A stretch of DNA of 64,000 nucleotides from Nonomuraea soli (GCF_013761175.1 NZ_JACDUR010000003.1:839199-903198); one strand, 5' to 3'. Numbered from the stretch's first letter, positions 16,796 through 24,953 are shown. Program-made: numbers and translations. Notes: generated by a model from the letters alone, not told the origin.

Positions 16796-17418
16796 AGATC
16801 ACTCTCACCGAGTTCGTCACGCTCGACGGGGTCTGCCAGGGGCCCGGCTCGGCCGACGAGGACACCAGCGACGGCTTCACCCAGGGCGGCTGGCTGGTGC
16901 CGTACATCGACGCGGCCTTCGTGCGGCGGGTCTCGGGCTGGCTCGATCTCGCCGACGGACTGCTGCTCGGGCGGCGCACGTACGAGGCGTTCGCGCGAGA
17001 CTGGCCGAAGATCACCGACCCCGCCGATCCGTTCGCCGAGCGCATGAACTCCCTGCCGAAGTACGTCGTGACGAACACCCTGAGCGAGGGCGACTGGAAC
17101 CCCACGACCGTGCTCAGCGGCGACCCGGCCGAGACGGTCGCCGAGCTCAGATCGCGGCCCGGGCGCGAGATCCAGATCCACGGCAGCGCCCGCCTCGGCG
17201 ACTCGCTGCTCGCCGCCGGCCTGGTCGACACGCTGCGCCTCGTGGTCGCCCCCACCGTGCTCCACGCCGGCCGGCGCCTGCTGTCCGGACCGGGCGCCAC
17301 GTCAGGGCTGCGGGTGATCGGGCAGGAGACCACGCCGAGCGGGTTGCTGTTGCTCGAATACGAGGTCACGGGACAGGCGCCGCGCGGCGAGTACGAAGGC
17401 GTCGCCGCGTTCGTCTAG
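16792..17418 (+). CDS. Dihydrofolate reductase-like (RibD C-terminal) protein
   Basis: 208-residue protein of the RibD_C/DHFR-like family, NADPH-dependent reductase fold. Recognisable elements are ITLTEFVTLDGV at the start, GLLLGRRTYEAF, KYVVTNTL, EIQIHGSARL and the late VVAPTVLHAGRRLL. The gene starts at the ATG overlapping the SRPBCC stop (ATGA) and is the last of the ArsR cassette. Such proteins are rarely true dihydrofolate reductases, and riboflavin genes are absent here, so the substrate is unknown. Confidence 0.88.
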   Translation: MKITLTEFVTLDGVCQGPGSADEDTSDGFTQGGWLVPYIDAAFVRRVSGWLDLADGLLLGRRTYEAFARDWPKITDPADPFAERMNSLPKYVVTNTLSEGDWNPTTVLSGDPAETVAELRSRPGREIQIHGSARLGDSLLAAGLVDTLRLVVAPTVLHAGRRLLSGPGATSGLRVIGQETTPSGLLLLEYEVTGQAPRGEYEGVAAFV

Positions 17419-17529
17419 CGATCGGCTTCGCCGTGTTCGTCTAGCGGTCCGCTGCGCGCCGGGGCAGGTCCGTCGCCGTGATTGCACCGGATTCCAACCG
17501 CTCCTACCCACCGGATCATGACGCGGGGT

Positions 17530-20232
17530 CTAATCGTGGCGCTGCGTGGTCTCGCCGGTGATCTCGCGGGGGCGATCGGCGGGCCGCGGGTGTACGGCGT
17601 GCGATCCGCCATCTCCGGGGAGAGCGCCGAGCTTGGCCCTGATCGGGCCGGCGTCGGGATGGTCGAGGTCGGTGAAGATCGCCAGCGCCTCGTGCCAGGC
17701 TTCGCGGGCGGCGGCGAGGTCGCCCGCGGCCTGGTGCAGATCGCCGAGGAAGCCGAGCGACTCGGCCATCTCGTACCGGTCGCCGAGCTCGCGGTACAGC
17801 CCCAGCGCGCGCCGGTGGGCGGCGATCGCCTCGTCATGCTGGCCGAGCCGCCCGCGGATGTAGCCGAAGGTGCCCCACACGCTCGCCTCGCCGTACCCGA
17901 ATCCGAGGGTCTCGCACAATTCCAGGGACCTACGGCTGAGCGCGAGCGCCCGGTCGTAGTCCCCGAGGAGCGCCTGGTAGCGGCCGATCGCGTTGAGCGC
18001 CCTGGCCTGCCCGAGCCCGTACCCGGCCGCCTGCCACAGGTCGTTGGCTCGGCCGGCGTGTTCGAGGGCCTCGGCGAAACGGCCCTGGAGCTCGCGCAGG
18101 TCGGCGAGTTTCAGGTGGGCGTGGGCCTGCCCGCGCTCGCCGCGGAGCCGGGTCGCCAGGTCGAGGACGTGACGCAGATGCGCATCGCTGTCGTCGAGAC
18201 GGCCGAGCCGCATCGTGGCGCGGGCGAGGATCCGGTGCGTGAGATAGCGCGCGGTGTCGTCGCCGAGCCGTTCGGCGGCGGCCGACGCGGCCGACCCTGC
18301 GGCGGCCAGTTCGTGCCAGAGCCCGAGCCGGTCCAGGTACTCGGTCATGCTCCACGCCAGCCGCCAGGCGTGGGCGTCTCGTCCGGTGTCGCCGGCCAGT
18401 TCGATGGCGGCCAGGAGCACGGGGTGCTCGTCCGCGAACCAGGCCGCCGCCTGCCCGTGGTCGGCGAAGACCTCACGCGCCGCCCCTGCCTCGGCCTCTG
18501 ACTCGACTCCGACCCCTGCCCCCGCCTCTGCCCCCGCCTTGGCCTTTGCCCCTGCCTCGGCCTCTGACTCCGTCCCTGTCCGCGCCTCTGTCTCGGCCGA
18601 CCCCGTCGGCTCCCAGTAAGGGTTCAGCAGCAGCGCCGCGCCGTGCGCGGTGCGGAGGTAGTGGTCGAGGATCCGGTCGACGGCGGCGCGGCGCTCCTCG
18701 TCGGGGTCGGTGTCGGCGCAGCGCGCGGCCGCGTGGTCGCGGACGAGGTCGTGGAAGGCGTGGCGGCCGGTGGCGGTGGCGGTGCCGGTGCCGGTGCCGG
18801 TGCCGGTCAGCAGGTTGGCCTGGGCCAGCTCCAGCAGCAGCGCCCGCGCCCGCGCGAGCGGGCGGGCCGTGAGGCTCGCGGTGACGGCGGCGGTGAAATC
18901 GGGGCCGGGGTGGAGACCCAGCAGCCGGTAGGCACGGGCGGCCTCGCCGGTCAGGTGCCGGTAGGAGTGGTCCATGGCGACCGCCACCGTGGTGGCGGGA
19001 TCGGCCGGAGAGGTGGCAAGGCGCCGCAGCGGGTCCTCGGTCAGCGACCGGGTGTAGGCGGCGACCGACGTGTGCCGCGGGTGGTGATGCGTCAGGTAGC
19101 CGGCCGCGGCGATGTGAAGGGCCAGCGGCAGCCGGCCGCACGCGGCGGCGAGCGCGGCGAGGTCGTCCTCGCCGGCGTCCCTGGTGGCGAGCCGTCCCAG
19201 GAGACGGCGCAGCAGCGAGGCGGCTTCCGCGATGGTGAGATTCGCCAGCTCCAGCTGGTCGATGCCGGGGTGGGTGGCCGCCAGCCCCGGCAGCCGGTGG
19301 CGGCTGGTGACGATGGTCAGGCAGGCCGAGCCGGTCGGCAGCAGCGGACGGGCCTGGGCCTCGTCGTGGGTGTTGTCAAGGACGAGCAGGAGCCGCCTGG
19401 CGGCCAGGGTCTGCTGGTAGAGCGCCGCGAGCGCCTCGTGGTCGTCGGGGAGGTCACGCGGCTGGACGCCGAGCTGGACGAGCGTCCTGGTCATCGCCTC
19501 CGCCGGACGGGTGGGCGCGGTGTCGGCGTAGCCGTTCAGGTTCAGGTACAGGCATCCGTCGGTGAACGTCGTCTGGACGTGCCGGGTGCGGGCCCAGTGC
19601 ACGGCCAGGGCCGTCTTGCCGACGCCGCCGGGTCCGGTGAGCGCGGCGATGACGGCGGACCGGCCCCGGGCGTGGTCGCGCAGGAGCCGGTCGAGCCGCC
19701 TGAGCTCGGCGCCCCGGCCGGTGAAGGAGCGGTTGCCGGCCGGCAGGGCCCTGGCCGGCCAGTCGCGGTCGGGCTCCCTGCGATCCAGGGCGGTTCCGGT
19801 CAGCCGGCGGCGGATGTGGTCGAGCTGGAGCCGCTGGCGCAGGTGCAGCCCCAGTCGGGGATTGCTGAGCAGCAGGTCGAACCGGTCGGGTTCGTCCTCG
19901 ACCGGGGGCCGGGGCAGGTGGTCGCCGCGTAACCAGTAGTAGATCGTGCTCATGCTCACCCCGTCGGTGTCGTCGGCGATCTGCCGTACCGAGCAACCGG
20001 CGGCGGCGATGCGCTCTCGCAGCCAGGCCCCGAGCTTGGCGGGCGTGTCGAGGTGCGCGAACTCGCCGGCCTCCTCGTCCGCCCTGCGCCCGGCCAGCCA
20101 GGAGCGCACGGTCACCTCGCTGACGCCGAGGTCGCGGGCGGCGGCTTCCAGGCCCAGGCCGGTGGCCGCCAGGTGCGCCGCCAGCCATGTGGCGAGACTG
20201 CTCACGAGGTCGGAACCGGGCGCATCGGTCAC
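17530..20232 (-). CDS. NB-ARC/TPR regulatory ATPase with N-terminal HTH segments
   Basis: Large STAND-type signalling ATPase, about 900 residues if begun at GTG 20232; an in-frame ATG at 20328 would add 32 residues and cannot be ruled out. Order: two helix-turn-helix-like segments (LGVSEVTVRSWLAGR and DGVSMSTIYYWLRGDHLP), NB-ARC P-loop TGPGGVGKTAL, LLLVLDN Walker B and an LPLAL motif. Then come a Gly-Thr repeat, an acidic Glu/Ala low-complexity linker and C-terminal tetratricopeptide repeats (IGRYQALLGDYDRALALSRRSLELCE and following). AfsR/SARP relatives in actinomycetes have this layout but with a winged-helix DNA-binding domain, absent here. It likely senses a ligand through the TPRs and controls the divergent MFS gene; that target is inference. 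Confidence 0.85.
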   Translation of the reverse strand: MTDAPGSDLVSSLATWLAAHLAATGLGLEAAARDLGVSEVTVRSWLAGRRADEEAGEFAHLDTPAKLGAWLRERIAAAGCSVRQIADDTDGVSMSTIYYWLRGDHLPRPPVEDEPDRFDLLLSNPRLGLHLRQRLQLDHIRRRLTGTALDRREPDRDWPARALPAGNRSFTGRGAELRRLDRLLRDHARGRSAVIAALTGPGGVGKTALAVHWARTRHVQTTFTDGCLYLNLNGYADTAPTRPAEAMTRTLVQLGVQPRDLPDDHEALAALYQQTLAARRLLLVLDNTHDEAQARPLLPTGSACLTIVTSRHRLPGLAATHPGIDQLELANLTIAEAASLLRRLLGRLATRDAGEDDLAALAAACGRLPLALHIAAAGYLTHHHPRHTSVAAYTRSLTEDPLRRLATSPADPATTVAVAMDHSYRHLTGEAARAYRLLGLHPGPDFTAAVTASLTARPLARARALLLELAQANLLTGTGTGTGTATATGRHAFHDLVRDHAAARCADTDPDEERRAAVDRILDHYLRTAHGAALLLNPYWEPTGSAETEARTGTESEAEAGAKAKAGAEAGAGVGVESEAEAGAAREVFADHGQAAAWFADEHPVLLAAIELAGDTGRDAHAWRLAWSMTEYLDRLGLWHELAAAGSAASAAAERLGDDTARYLTHRILARATMRLGRLDDSDAHLRHVLDLATRLRGERGQAHAHLKLADLRELQGRFAEALEHAGRANDLWQAAGYGLGQARALNAIGRYQALLGDYDRALALSRRSLELCETLGFGYGEASVWGTFGYIRGRLGQHDEAIAAHRRALGLYRELGDRYEMAESLGFLGDLHQAAGDLAAAREAWHEALAIFTDLDHPDAGPIRAKLGALPGDGGSHAVHPRPADRPREITGETTQRHD
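18482..18570. repeat. In-frame 23-bp direct repeats in low-complexity linker
   Basis: A 23-base sequence beginning GCCCCTGCCTCGG occurs perfectly at 18482-18504 and 18548-18570, 66 bases apart, within the Glu/Ala-rich linker of the NB-ARC gene. The 66-base period is 22 codons, so copy change would preserve the frame. Confidence 0.85.
18769..18804. repeat. Hexanucleotide tandem repeat (GGTGGC/GGTGCC)
   Basis: Two GGTGGC units are followed by four perfect GGTGCC units, coding on the minus strand for alternating Gly-Thr and Ala-Thr in the NB-ARC protein. Confidence 0.9.
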
Positions 20233-20263
20233 GGAAACGCGGACTCCACGGGGATGGGGGCGG

Positions 20264-20287
20264 ATTCCAAGGTATTCCAACGCTTGG
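20264..20287. promoter_or_regulatory. ATTCCAA direct repeats between divergent regulator and MFS genes
   Basis: ATTCCAA occurs at 20264-20270 and 20274-20280, exactly 10 bases (one helical turn) apart, followed by the small palindrome CCAACGCTTGG (20277-20287). A third copy lies at 17491-17497 beyond the 3' end of the regulator gene. This is a candidate operator for the NB-ARC regulator; unproven. Confidence 0.35.
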
Positions 20288-20348
20288 TTCCCGGCAACGC
20301 GGCGGCTCAGTTCAATGGCCACCACCATCCGCCGCCCCAGGGAGTCCC

Positions 20349-21605
20349 ATGACAGAGCGCACAGCGAGGTTCCGCGACGTGCTCGCCGTCGGCGAGTTCA
20401 GGGTGTTGTGGATCGCGCAGGTGCAGTCACGCGTCGGCGACCAGTTCGCGCGCGTGGCGCTGGCGCTGCTGGTCTTCGACCGGACCTCGTCGGCGGCGCT
20501 GACGGCCCTGGTGTACGCCATGACGCTGCTGCCGCCACTGCTCACCGCGCCGCTGCTGGCCGGGCTCGCCGACCGGTACTCGCGCCGGGCGGTCATGGTG
20601 ACCGTCGACGTGGCGCGGGCGGCCCTGATGGCGCTCATGGCCATCCCCTCGCTGCCCCTGCCGGTACTCGCCGCCCTGGTGTTCGCCGTGACCTGTCCGC
20701 AGCCGCTGTTCTCGGCCGCCCGCACGGCCACCATGCCCAGGGTGCTGCCCGGCGAACGGTTCCCGGTGGGGGTGAGCATCATGACCGCCACGGACGGCAT
20801 CGCGCAGATCGCCGGGTTCACGCTCGGCGGCGTGGTGATCGGCGCCTCCGGCAGCCCGCACCTGGCCCTGGCGATCAACGCGGCCACGTTCGCGGCCTCC
20901 GCGGCGATGCTGCGCTGGGGCATCCGCGCCCACCGGCCGCAACCCGATGACCTCGGCCGACCGGCCGGAGGGTTCGCCCTGGCCGGAATCCGCTACGTCA
21001 CCGGGGACCGGCGGCTGTTCGGGCTGGCCGCGCTGGTGTGGTTGTTCGGCTGCTACGTCGTCCCCGAGGCGCTGGCCGCGCCGTACGCCGCCCAGATCGG
21101 GGCCGGTGAGGCCGCGGTCGGGTCACTGATGGCCGCGGACGTGGTCGGCGGTGCCGTCGGCGCGGTGATCGTGGCCAAGTTCGGGGCGGTGCTCAGGCGG
21201 CGGCTGACGGTCCCGCTGGCGGTCGCGTCCGGCTTGCCGCTGATCGCGACGGTGACCGGGCCCGGCCTGCCCGTGACGCTCGCCATGTGGGCGCTGTCGG
21301 GACTGCTGGCCAGCTACGTGGTTATGGCCCAGGTCGAGTTCACGCAGCTCGTGCCCGACGGGATGCGGGCCCGCGCGATCGGGTTCGCCGCCGCGGGCCT
21401 GCAGACCGCGCAAGGGCTCGGCATCGCGGCGGCCGGAGGCCTGGCCGAGGTGGTGCCGGCCTCGGCGGCGATAGGCGTGTGCGCCGCGGCGGGGTCGGCC
21501 GGGGCGCTGGTGATCGGCGCGATGTGCCGCATTGGACGGGCGGCGGACGGAGAGCCGCCGCCTTCCGCCGTCGAGATGTCAGGGGGGAGGGATCGGCATG
21601 CGTGA
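20349..21605 (+). CDS. Major facilitator superfamily transporter
   Basis: 418-residue membrane protein with about 12 hydrophobic segments and the MFS loop 2-3 motif GLADRYSRRAVM. It resembles MFS_3/enterobactin-exporter-like efflux proteins (start VLAVGEFRVLWIAQVQSRVGDQF). ATG 20349 is preceded by GGGAG. It is divergently arranged from the NB-ARC regulator with 116 bases between starts, suggesting regulated export of a small molecule. Substrate unknown. Confidence 0.88.
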   Translation: MTERTARFRDVLAVGEFRVLWIAQVQSRVGDQFARVALALLVFDRTSSAALTALVYAMTLLPPLLTAPLLAGLADRYSRRAVMVTVDVARAALMALMAIPSLPLPVLAALVFAVTCPQPLFSAARTATMPRVLPGERFPVGVSIMTATDGIAQIAGFTLGGVVIGASGSPHLALAINAATFAASAAMLRWGIRAHRPQPDDLGRPAGGFALAGIRYVTGDRRLFGLAALVWLFGCYVVPEALAAPYAAQIGAGEAAVGSLMAADVVGGAVGAVIVAKFGAVLRRRLTVPLAVASGLPLIATVTGPGLPVTLAMWALSGLLASYVVMAQVEFTQLVPDGMRARAIGFAAAGLQTAQGLGIAAAGGLAEVVPASAAIGVCAAAGSAGALVIGAMCRIGRAADGEPPPSAVEMSGGRDRHA

Positions 21606-21654
21606 TCGTGAGTACGGGCGCGACAACCACTTGCGCGACAGCGACTGGCATTAG
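21598..21654 (+). CDS. Possible 18-codon small ORF after the MFS gene
   Basis: ATG at 21598 is preceded by the very strong ribosome binding sequence GGGGGGAGGG and opens an 18-residue charged peptide (MRDREYGRDNHLRDSDWH) that stops at 21654, before a strong terminator hairpin. The ATG overlaps the last codons of the MFS gene. Such a good ribosome binding site at this position is unusual, but the ORF is too short to be sure it is a gene. Confidence 0.3.
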   Translation: MRDREYGRDNHLRDSDWH

Positions 21655-21672
21655 CCGCGGCCGGAGAGCGAT

Positions 21673-21706
21673 GCGGTCGGGGATGAGATTTGTCATCCCC
21701 GACCGC
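21673..21706. terminator. Bidirectional hairpin terminator
   Basis: A perfect 14-bp stem (left arm GCGGTCGGGGATGA) with a 6-base loop lies between the MFS gene and the convergent DUF981 gene, and can serve both. Confidence 0.85.
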
Positions 21707-21737
21707 TGACTGCGCAGACTGCCGCGGCCCCGGGGGC

Positions 21738-22421
21738 CTACATGGTGTTCACGATCAGGCCGATGTGGGTGAAGTAGTTGAGCGCCCCGAAGAGCGTGAA
21801 GGCCAGCCCCGCCAGCCCCCAGCACCATGCGATGATCTTGGCCAGGCCGCCCCGCCGTACCAGCGCGAAGGGCAGGAGCACCGCGCCGACGCCCACCAGG
21901 ACGTACAGCCCGGAGATGAAGGTGGCCTCCACCAGCGGGTAGTCCGCGAGCAGCCCGGAGATGGGCTCCTGCGGCGGCGCCGCGAAGAGGGTGTAGGTCC
22001 AGCCGGCGGCGGCTATGCCGAAGCACGCCAGCCCCATCGCCGCCGCGAACCACGACACGGGCCGGGCGACGGCGACGACGTGCTCGGCCAGATCGGCGCT
22101 CTCGCGCAGGTCGAGCCCGCGCTTCCACAGGTAGAGCGCGGCGGCCAGGAGCATCACGCCGAAGGCCAGCGACGGCTCGCCGAAGATGATGTTGTCGAAC
22201 GGGAAGCCCTGCCCGGCCAGCGGCCAGGTGAGCGTCATGTGCAGTCCGGTCGTGGTCAGGACGGTGCCGAGCACGCCGAAGGCCAGCGCGTATCCCGTGA
22301 GCCCGTCGGTGCGGCCCCGCAGCAGGTCACGTCCCAGCGCGACCATGAGGAGCAGCCCGATGCCCGCTGCGACCGCCATGATCGTGTTGTACGTGGGCAT
22401 CTGGGTCCAGTCGATCTTCAT
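21738..22421 (-). CDS. DUF981 family integral membrane protein
   Basis: 227-residue protein with six to seven hydrophobic segments: TYNTIMAVAAGIGLLLMV, YALAFGVLGTVLTTTGL, SLAFGVMLLAAALYL, WFAAAMGLACFGIAAAG, ATFISGLYVLVGVGAV and the last helix AFTLFGALNYF. The layout and the GLHMTLTWPL and ALNYFTHIG motifs are those of DUF981, a membrane family of unknown function found widely in actinobacteria. It stands alone, read towards the MFS gene. No substrate or enzymatic role can be inferred. Confidence 0.8.
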   Translation of the reverse strand: MKIDWTQMPTYNTIMAVAAGIGLLLMVALGRDLLRGRTDGLTGYALAFGVLGTVLTTTGLHMTLTWPLAGQGFPFDNIIFGEPSLAFGVMLLAAALYLWKRGLDLRESADLAEHVVAVARPVSWFAAAMGLACFGIAAAGWTYTLFAAPPQEPISGLLADYPLVEATFISGLYVLVGVGAVLLPFALVRRGGLAKIIAWCWGLAGLAFTLFGALNYFTHIGLIVNTM

Positions 22422-22503
22422 GCGACCAAGGTGGTGCAGTTCGGCGGCTGTGACCAGCTATGACGCTGATGCTAGGAAGAATCTTGACTTGTACGTCCTC
22501 CGG

Positions 22504-23082
22504 TCAAAGGACGACGCGTTCCGGAGGCGGGGCGGGGGCGAGGCTGACCGTGGCCACGGCCGGCAGGTGCTCGGCCTCCAACGCGGTGCGCATGTGCGGG
22601 ATGGCCACCGTGGCCAGCCGGTCGATCACCTCGCCGATCGGCGCCCGCTCGTCGGCCACCACGCGCAGCCGTACCTCGGGATGCTCGGCGTCGCCCGCCA
22701 GGTCGGCGCTGGCGTTCAGGACCAGCGGACTGGCGGCCAGCTCGGCGGCGGCCGCCTGGGTCACGCTTGACGCGGCGACCTCGGTCGTCCCGCCGGGCGA
22801 CTCCATCCGGAGCGTCCGCACCGTCTCGCGGCGGGTCTGGACCAGGAGCCAGCGCACACAGAGCACCGCCAGCACGATGGCCGCCGCCGCGACCAGCGCC
22901 CACACCCACGGGTGGGAGAAGGCGGCGCGCACCGGCTCGTTGATGAGCGGCGTGTCGGCGGGCGCCCAGTCCTGCGGCATCGCCCGCAGGCCGCGAGCCA
23001 GTCCCAGCCCGCCGAGCACCATCAGCAGCAGGCCGACGAGGGCCAGGCCCCACCGGTTGCCGCGGCGCGTCTTGCCTGTCAC
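22504..23082 (-). CDS. Alkaline shock response membrane anchor protein (AmaP-like)
   Basis: 192-residue protein with two N-terminal membrane helices (LALVGLLLMVLGGLGLARG and WVWALVAAAAIVLAVLCV), joined by a short extracytoplasmic loop, then a cytoplasmic domain with Asp23-related pattern. In the known system AmaP tethers Asp23 to the membrane. GTG 23082 overlaps the stop of the upstream DUF6286 gene by 4 bases and AGGAG lies upstream. Last gene of the six-gene alkaline-shock operon. It is the likely membrane anchor for the Asp23 homologues encoded above. Confidence 0.82.
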   Translation of the reverse strand: MTGKTRRGNRWGLALVGLLLMVLGGLGLARGLRAMPQDWAPADTPLINEPVRAAFSHPWVWALVAAAAIVLAVLCVRWLLVQTRRETVRTLRMESPGGTTEVAASSVTQAAAAELAASPLVLNASADLAGDAEHPEVRLRVVADERAPIGEVIDRLATVAIPHMRTALEAEHLPAVATVSLAPAPPPERVVL

Positions 23083-23639
23083 TTCTCCTCCTTGGTGGTG
23101 ACCGTCACCCGGTAGGGCTCCACCGGACGGAGCGCGGCGACCCGGGCCTGGACGGCCTGCCGTACCGTCTCCGACAACGCCGCGTCGTTCCAGCCGGAGG
23201 TGCGGGCGGTGACGGTGACCGTGTTGCCGCGCACCGAGGCGGTCGCCGCATGGACTCCGGCCACCTCCTGCGCTGCGTGGGCCAGGGCGCGGGTGAAGCT
23301 CTTGGGCGGAATGCCGATGACCAGATCGGGATCGTCGGTGCGGACCGGCATCAGGCGCGGTTGTCCCGGCCGCAGGGCGGTCACCAGGAGTACCAGGCCG
23401 AGCAGGGCCACGAGCCCGAAGGCGATCAGCACCATCGGGTCGGACCACGGCGTCGTGGTGGCCCAGCCGTACACGCCGTCGTAGTTGACCAGCCGCGCGG
23501 GCCGGCCCAGCAGGGACGAGATCACCTCGATGGCGACCACGATCCCCAGGGCGGTGAGCAGGAGCGCGACGATGATGGCGGGCACCGTGCGGCGCGGGCG
23601 GAAGGCGTTGCGCGCGGTGCGCTCGCTCACGGCACTCAT
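23079..23639 (-). CDS. DUF6286 membrane protein of the Asp23 operon
   Basis: 186-residue protein with two hydrophobic helices (AIIVALLLTALGIVVAIEVI and MVLIAFGLVALLGLVLLVTAL) flanking an outside loop, and a C-terminal cytoplasmic domain resembling Asp23 in its RALAHAAQEVAGVHAATASVRG and ARTSGWNDAALSETVRQAV pattern. This is the DUF6286 arrangement seen next to asp23 genes in actinobacteria. Its start overlaps the upstream Asp23 stop and its stop overlaps the AmaP start, so it is made in step with them. It probably forms a second membrane docking site for Asp23 proteins; function unproven. Confidence 0.78.
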   Translation of the reverse strand: MSAVSERTARNAFRPRRTVPAIIVALLLTALGIVVAIEVISSLLGRPARLVNYDGVYGWATTTPWSDPMVLIAFGLVALLGLVLLVTALRPGQPRLMPVRTDDPDLVIGIPPKSFTRALAHAAQEVAGVHAATASVRGNTVTVTARTSGWNDAALSETVRQAVQARVAALRPVEPYRVTVTTKEEK

Positions 23640-24013
23640 GAGATCGCCCCCGGCCCAGCCTTGGGCGGCCCCGACTCTGGAGAGGTCACCGTCAGGCTCG
23701 CCACCTTCAGGTCGATCCGGGACACGCCGAGCCCGGTCAGCTCGGTGATGCGGTCCGCGACGTGCTGTCGCAGCCGCTCGGTGGTCGCGCGGATCGGGGC
23801 GGGGTAGGTGATCGCCACCGTCAGCCGGATCGTGGCGAGCTCGCCCTCGACCGAGCCGCCGGAGGAGCCGCCCCAGGGCAGCCCACCCGCCTGGCTCACC
23901 ACGCTCACCCCGGCCACCTCGCCCGCCACCTGGCGGGCGAGCTTCGACACCACCCGGTCACTGACGTCTGTGCGTCCTCTGACCTGGGCTGGAGCGACTG
24001 CGAGAGTGGTCAT
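23636..24013 (-). CDS. Asp23/Gls24 family envelope stress protein
   Basis: 125-residue cytosolic protein with the Asp23 signature: VSDRVVSKLARQVAGEVAGVSVVSQ, a beta-rich LATIRLTVAITY, and a C-terminal RLRQHVADRITELTGLGVSRIDLKV. Known Asp23 proteins line the membrane and influence cell-envelope homeostasis. Overlaps both neighbours by 4 bases. It is one of two full Asp23 proteins in the operon, the other at 24471-24953, so a heteromeric assembly is possible. Confidence 0.9.
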   Translation of the reverse strand: MTTLAVAPAQVRGRTDVSDRVVSKLARQVAGEVAGVSVVSQAGGLPWGGSSGGSVEGELATIRLTVAITYPAPIRATTERLRQHVADRITELTGLGVSRIDLKVASLTVTSPESGPPKAGPGAIS

Positions 24014-24198
24014 CGCCGCCTCGCCATCAGCGACGACAGGTCCACCTCTCCGCCCTCGGCGATGCGGCCGACGAAGAATCCGACCGCGCCCAGCACGAGC
24101 ACGAGCAGGAAGGCGCCGAGCCCTCCGAACGCGCCGGCCAGACCGAGGATGATGCCGGTCGCCATGCCGATGAGCGGCAGGGTTGGGAACGAGTTCAT
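24010..24198 (-). CDS. Small membrane protein of the Asp23 operon (DUF2273-like)
   Basis: 62-residue protein that is mostly one or two hydrophobic helices (MATGIILGLAGAFGGLGAFLLVLVLGAVG, split at a Gly-rich turn) with a short charged tail EGGEVDLSSLMARRR. Length and context match the small DUF2273-type membrane proteins of alkaline-shock operons. Its stop overlaps the following Asp23 gene by 4 bases and a GGAGG site precedes it. Likely another membrane component of the Asp23 complex. Confidence 0.72.
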   Translation of the reverse strand: MNSFPTLPLIGMATGIILGLAGAFGGLGAFLLVLVLGAVGFFVGRIAEGGEVDLSSLMARRR

Positions 24199-24207
24199 GG
24201 GAGCCTC

Positions 24208-24474
24208 CTAGATGTCGAGGTCGTCGATGGTGACGTTCACCGGGCGGCCGTCCGCCAGGTCGCCGACGAGCAACCGGATCTCGTCGGCGATGGCCGGCAA
24301 CGGGTCGCCGAAGCGGGCCACGATGGCGATGTCGACCCCGTGGTTGCGTACGGCGACGCCGGTGAGCCGCTCTCCGGGCAGATAGGTGGCCACGGTGCCG
24401 AACGGCCCGCCCGACAGGCCTGCCACACCGGGACAGGCCAGGACCCGCTCGGCGATGGCCCTGGCCTCCGTCAC
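24208..24474 (-). CDS. Short Asp23-related protein
   Basis: 88-residue protein starting VTEARAIAERVLACPGVAGLSGG at a GTG that overlaps the preceding Asp23 stop (GTGA). The sequence keeps the second half of the Asp23 pattern: VDIAIVARFGDPLPAIADEIRLLVGDL followed by VNVTIDDLDI. It is shorter than Asp23 proper because the N-terminal helix is reduced. The open frame continues upstream only as a shadow of the asp23 gene. Probably a partner or truncated paralogue in the same complex. Confidence 0.72.
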   Translation of the reverse strand: MTEARAIAERVLACPGVAGLSGGPFGTVATYLPGERLTGVAVRNHGVDIAIVARFGDPLPAIADEIRLLVGDLADGRPVNVTIDDLDI

Positions 24475-24953
24475 TGGACCCTGGGCTCCGGCTCGGGCTC
24501 GTCGCCGGTGTCGTCGGAAGGCAGGCGGACGTCGTCGACCTTGATGTTGACCTCGGTCACCTCGAGCCCGCACATACGCTCGACGGCGCCGATCACGTTC
24601 TGGCGTACGGCGGCGGCGAGGTCGGGTATGGCGGTGCCGTACTCGATGACCAGGTCGATGTCGATGGCGGCCTGCTTTTCCCCGACCTCGACGGACACGC
24701 CCTGGGTGACGTTCTTGTCGGCGCCGACCATGCCACGGACGGCGTTGAGCGCCCGGGCGGTGCCGCCGCCCATGTCGTACACGCCCGCGACCTCGCGCGC
24801 CGCCAAGCCGACGATCTTGGCCACGACGGCGTCCTCGATGCTGGTCGTGCCCTTGCCGGTGACGAGCCCCTCGCCGTCCCTGGCCCGTGCCCGCGGGACG
24901 GCGCTGGACGCCTGGTCGGCCTTGGTGGCCATCGTGTCGGTCGTGTCGGTCAT
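24471..24953 (-). CDS. Asp23/Gls24 family protein, first gene of alkaline-shock operon
   Basis: 160-residue cytosolic protein: a disordered N-terminal 30 residues, then the Asp23 core ISIEDAVVAKI-type segment (SIEDAVVAKIVGLAAREVAGVYDMG), DIDLVIEYGTAIPDLAAAVRQNVIGAVERMCGLEV and an acidic tail. ATG 24953 is preceded by GTGGAGG. It leads five further overlapping genes read leftwards. Upstream, the non-coding 130 bases hold an AT-rich stretch with TATAAA on the minus strand (25021-25016), a plausible -10. Such operons respond to alkaline or envelope stress in other Gram-positives; regulation here is unknown. Confidence 0.9.
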   Translation of the reverse strand: MTDTTDTMATKADQASSAVPRARARDGEGLVTGKGTTSIEDAVVAKIVGLAAREVAGVYDMGGGTARALNAVRGMVGADKNVTQGVSVEVGEKQAAIDIDLVIEYGTAIPDLAAAVRQNVIGAVERMCGLEVTEVNIKVDDVRLPSDDTGDEPEPEPRVQ

